A DNA stretch of 6,658 nucleotides from Modestobacter sp. (GTDB lineage Bacteria > Actinomycetota > Actinomycetes > Mycobacteriales > Geodermatophilaceae), in NCBI GenBank assembly GCA_025963425.1, contig JAOPUQ010000327.1, forward strand, positions 1 through 6,658, written 5' to 3'. Position numbers and translations under genes: made by a program. The notes under the pieces are model-generated. The model made no database searches. It had not been told where the DNA came from and saw nothing but the letters and a program-made list of their open reading frames with translations. Of this stretch, positions 5,330 through 6,658 are shown in pieces (position 1 is the first letter of the stretch; each line of letters opens with the position of its first letter).

Positions 5330-6214
5330 CTACAGCCGCACGTACAGCCGCAGGGTCACGTACGCGGCAACCGCGGCCAGCCCGACGCCGGCCAGGGCGA
5401 TGATCGGGCTGATCGAGGCGATCGAGGACCAGTCGACCGGCGGGATGATCCCGGATTTGATCGGCCCGGCCAGCGTCTTGTCGACGAAGAGCACCTTGGT
5501 GAGCACCAGGCCGCCGATCGCCAGCAGCGCGCCGATCAGCCCGGCCAGCGCGGCCTCCAGGATGAACGGCAGTTGGGTGTACCAACGCGAGGCGCCGACC
5601 AGCCGCATGATGTTGGTCTCGTTGCGCCGGTTGAAGGCCGCGAGCTGGATCGTGTTGGAGATCAGCAGCAACGCGGCCAGGGCTTGCACGACGGCCACCG
5701 CGATGGTCGCGTTCCGCGCCCCGTTCAGGAGGCTGAACAACCGGTCGAGGAAGTCGCCCTCGTCGCGGACGTCCTCCACCCCGTTCTGCCCGACCGGGAA
5801 CTCCTGGGCGATGACCTGGTACCGCTCGGGGTTGACCAGCTCGACCCGGAAGCTCTCCGGCAGCGCGTCGGCGGGGGTGTTGGCGATCAGCGCCGGCTGC
5901 TCCTGGAACTGCTTGGTGAATCGGGCGTAGGCGTCGTCCTTGGACTCGTAGAGGAAGTCCTTGACCTCCGGCGAGGAGTCCAGCGCCGTCCTGATCGCGT
6001 CACGCTGCTGGTCGGTGACGTCGTCGGTGAGGTAGATCGAGACCTGCACCTTGTCGTAGTAGATCTCGCGCATGTCGCTGATCATGTTGGCGATCAGCAG
6101 GCCGGTGCCCATGAGGCCCAGCGAGATCCCGGTGGTCAGGATCATCGCGACCGTCATGGTCAGGTTCCGACGCAGTCCGGAGACCACCTCGGAGAGGACG
6201 AAGTTGACGCGCAT
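5330..6214 (-). CDS. ftsX: Cell division protein FtsX (permease-like subunit)
   Basis: A 294-residue membrane protein that with FtsE forms the divisome complex activating peptidoglycan hydrolases outside the membrane. The layout is the standard FtsX one. A short cytoplasmic N-terminus (RVNFVLSEVVSGLRRNLTM) precedes TM1 at about 20-45. A large extracytoplasmic domain covers about 46-168 and includes VQVSIYLTDDVTDQQ and the FPVGQNGVEDVRD region. TM2 is at about 169-192, TM3 at about 216-240 and TM4 at about 266-290. The conserved cytoplasmic stretch FNRRNETNIMRLVGAS (194-209) before TM3 is the family signature. AGGGA at 6219-6223 lies 4 nt before the ATG and supports the start. The gene follows ftsE after 43 nt, and the gap is filled by a 14-codon micro-ORF whose TGA overlaps this ATG. 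No hydrolase gene follows directly; a probable terminator does. Confidence 0.98.
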   Translation of the reverse strand: MRVNFVLSEVVSGLRRNLTMTVAMILTTGISLGLMGTGLLIANMISDMREIYYDKVQVSIYLTDDVTDQQRDAIRTALDSSPEVKDFLYESKDDAYARFTKQFQEQPALIANTPADALPESFRVELVNPERYQVIAQEFPVGQNGVEDVRDEGDFLDRLFSLLNGARNATIAVAVVQALAALLLISNTIQLAAFNRRNETNIMRLVGASRWYTQLPFILEAALAGLIGALLAIGGLVLTKVLFVDKTLAGPIKSGIIPPVDWSSIASISPIIALAGVGLAAVAAYVTLRLYVRL

Positions 6215-6258
6215 CAGTTCCCTGTCGTGTTCAGCGGTCGTCCGGCGGTGACCAGCAT
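6214..6258 (-). other. 14-codon micro-ORF bridging ftsE and ftsX
   Basis: The ftsE stop overlaps an ATG (TGATG at 6256-6260). The frame that opens there encodes MLVTAGRPLNTTGN and ends in a TGA that itself overlaps the ftsX ATG (TGATG at 6212-6216). The micro-ORF thus fills the intergenic gap exactly. It could pass terminating ribosomes from ftsE to ftsX, keeping the two subunits balanced. No good Shine-Dalgarno precedes it, and chance cannot be ruled out. Confidence 0.2.
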
Positions 6259-6658
6259 CAGCGGCCTACGCCGTAGACACCGCGCGACTGGTCACGGCTG
6301 ACGATGCCGTCGTTGAGCTCGATCACCCGACGCCGCATCGAGTCGACGATGTGGTAGTCGTGCGTGGCCATCACCACGGTGGTGCCGGTGCGGTTGATCC
6401 GCTCCAGCAGCAGCATGATGTCCTGGCTGGTCTCCGGGTCGAGGTTGCCGGTCGGCTCGTCGGCCAGCAGCACCAGCGGCCGGTTGACGAAGGCGCGGGC
6501 GATGGCCACGCGCTGCTGCTCACCACCGGACAGCTCGTTGGGCAGGCGGTTCTCCTTGCCCTCCAGGCCGACCATCTCCAGCACCTCGGGGACCACCCGC
6601 TTGATGGTGCGCTGCGGCTTGTTGATCACCTCGAGGGCGAAGGCCACGTTCTCGGCGA
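6258..6658 (-). CDS. ftsE: Cell division ATP-binding protein FtsE, C-terminal part (runs off the right edge)
   Basis: The last 132 residues of the ABC ATPase that powers FtsX; FtsE normally has about 229 residues, so roughly 97, including the Walker A loop, lie beyond the window. The visible part holds the Q-loop-following segment AENVAFALEV, the ABC signature LSGGEQQR at visible residues 42-49, and Walker B LVLLADEPTG at 61-70 (Asp66, catalytic Glu67). These are followed by the D-loop NLD at 71-73 and the switch histidine in ATHDYHIVD at about 97-105. The ending RDQSRGVYGVGR closely resembles actinobacterial FtsE tails, so the C-terminus is complete. It acts at the inner face of the membrane at the division site. 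Only the downstream neighbour ftsX is visible; prfB is often upstream in actinobacteria. Confidence 0.98.
   Translation of the reverse strand, partial: AENVAFALEVINKPQRTIKRVVPEVLEMVGLEGKENRLPNELSGGEQQRVAIARAFVNRPLVLLADEPTGNLDPETSQDIMLLLERINRTGTTVVMATHDYHIVDSMRRRVIELNDGIVSRDQSRGVYGVGR

Noticed and set aside
5168..6301. Rightward open frame of 377 codons opposite ftsX
   Set aside because: Antisense shadow of ftsX; the apparent Asp/Gln/Gly-rich repeats come from complementing the FtsX codons.

Overview
This window looks like a chromosomal segment of a very GC-rich actinobacterium. The third codon positions are almost all G or C. The order ftsE-ftsX-smpB is the classical actinobacterial arrangement, and the SCO6745-family and GYD-domain proteins are typical of actinobacteria. 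The protein styles recall Geodermatophilaceae (Blastococcus, Geodermatophilus, Modestobacter), but that family placement is impression, not proof. No mobile element, CRISPR array, rRNA or tRNA is visible, and I see no clear evidence of a new multi-gene system.

Almost everything reads leftward on the minus strand. From right to left these are: the C-terminal part of FtsE (cut by the window edge) and FtsX, the divisome ABC-type pair that couples cell division to peptidoglycan hydrolysis. A hairpin followed by a short T run ends that unit. Next comes smpB (trans-translation factor), then an MDR-family NADP-dependent oxidoreductase 5 nt after smpB, then an Amidohydrolase_2 family hydrolase 11 nt after that. 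The smpB-oxidoreductase-amidohydrolase genes therefore look like one translationally coupled unit. The amidohydrolase ends against the only rightward gene, a small GYD-domain protein, and a strong GC hairpin sits exactly at this convergent junction.

Left of the GYD gene, a divergent intergenic region leads into a tandem-GNAT acetyltransferase and then an SCO6745-family protein, both leftward. These two are separated by a perfect 25-bp inverted repeat. A 256-bp non-coding gap follows, with a short perfect palindrome. The window ends at the first 34 codons of another leftward gene that cannot be identified.

The most interesting signals are non-coding. There is the unusually long and comparatively AT-rich perfect inverted repeat between the GNAT and SCO6745 genes. 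A TANNNT hexamer lies 6-8 nt in front of three start codons that lack good Shine-Dalgarno sequences, which suggests leaderless transcripts. A 14-codon micro-ORF bridges ftsE and ftsX through TGATG stop/start overlaps at both ends.
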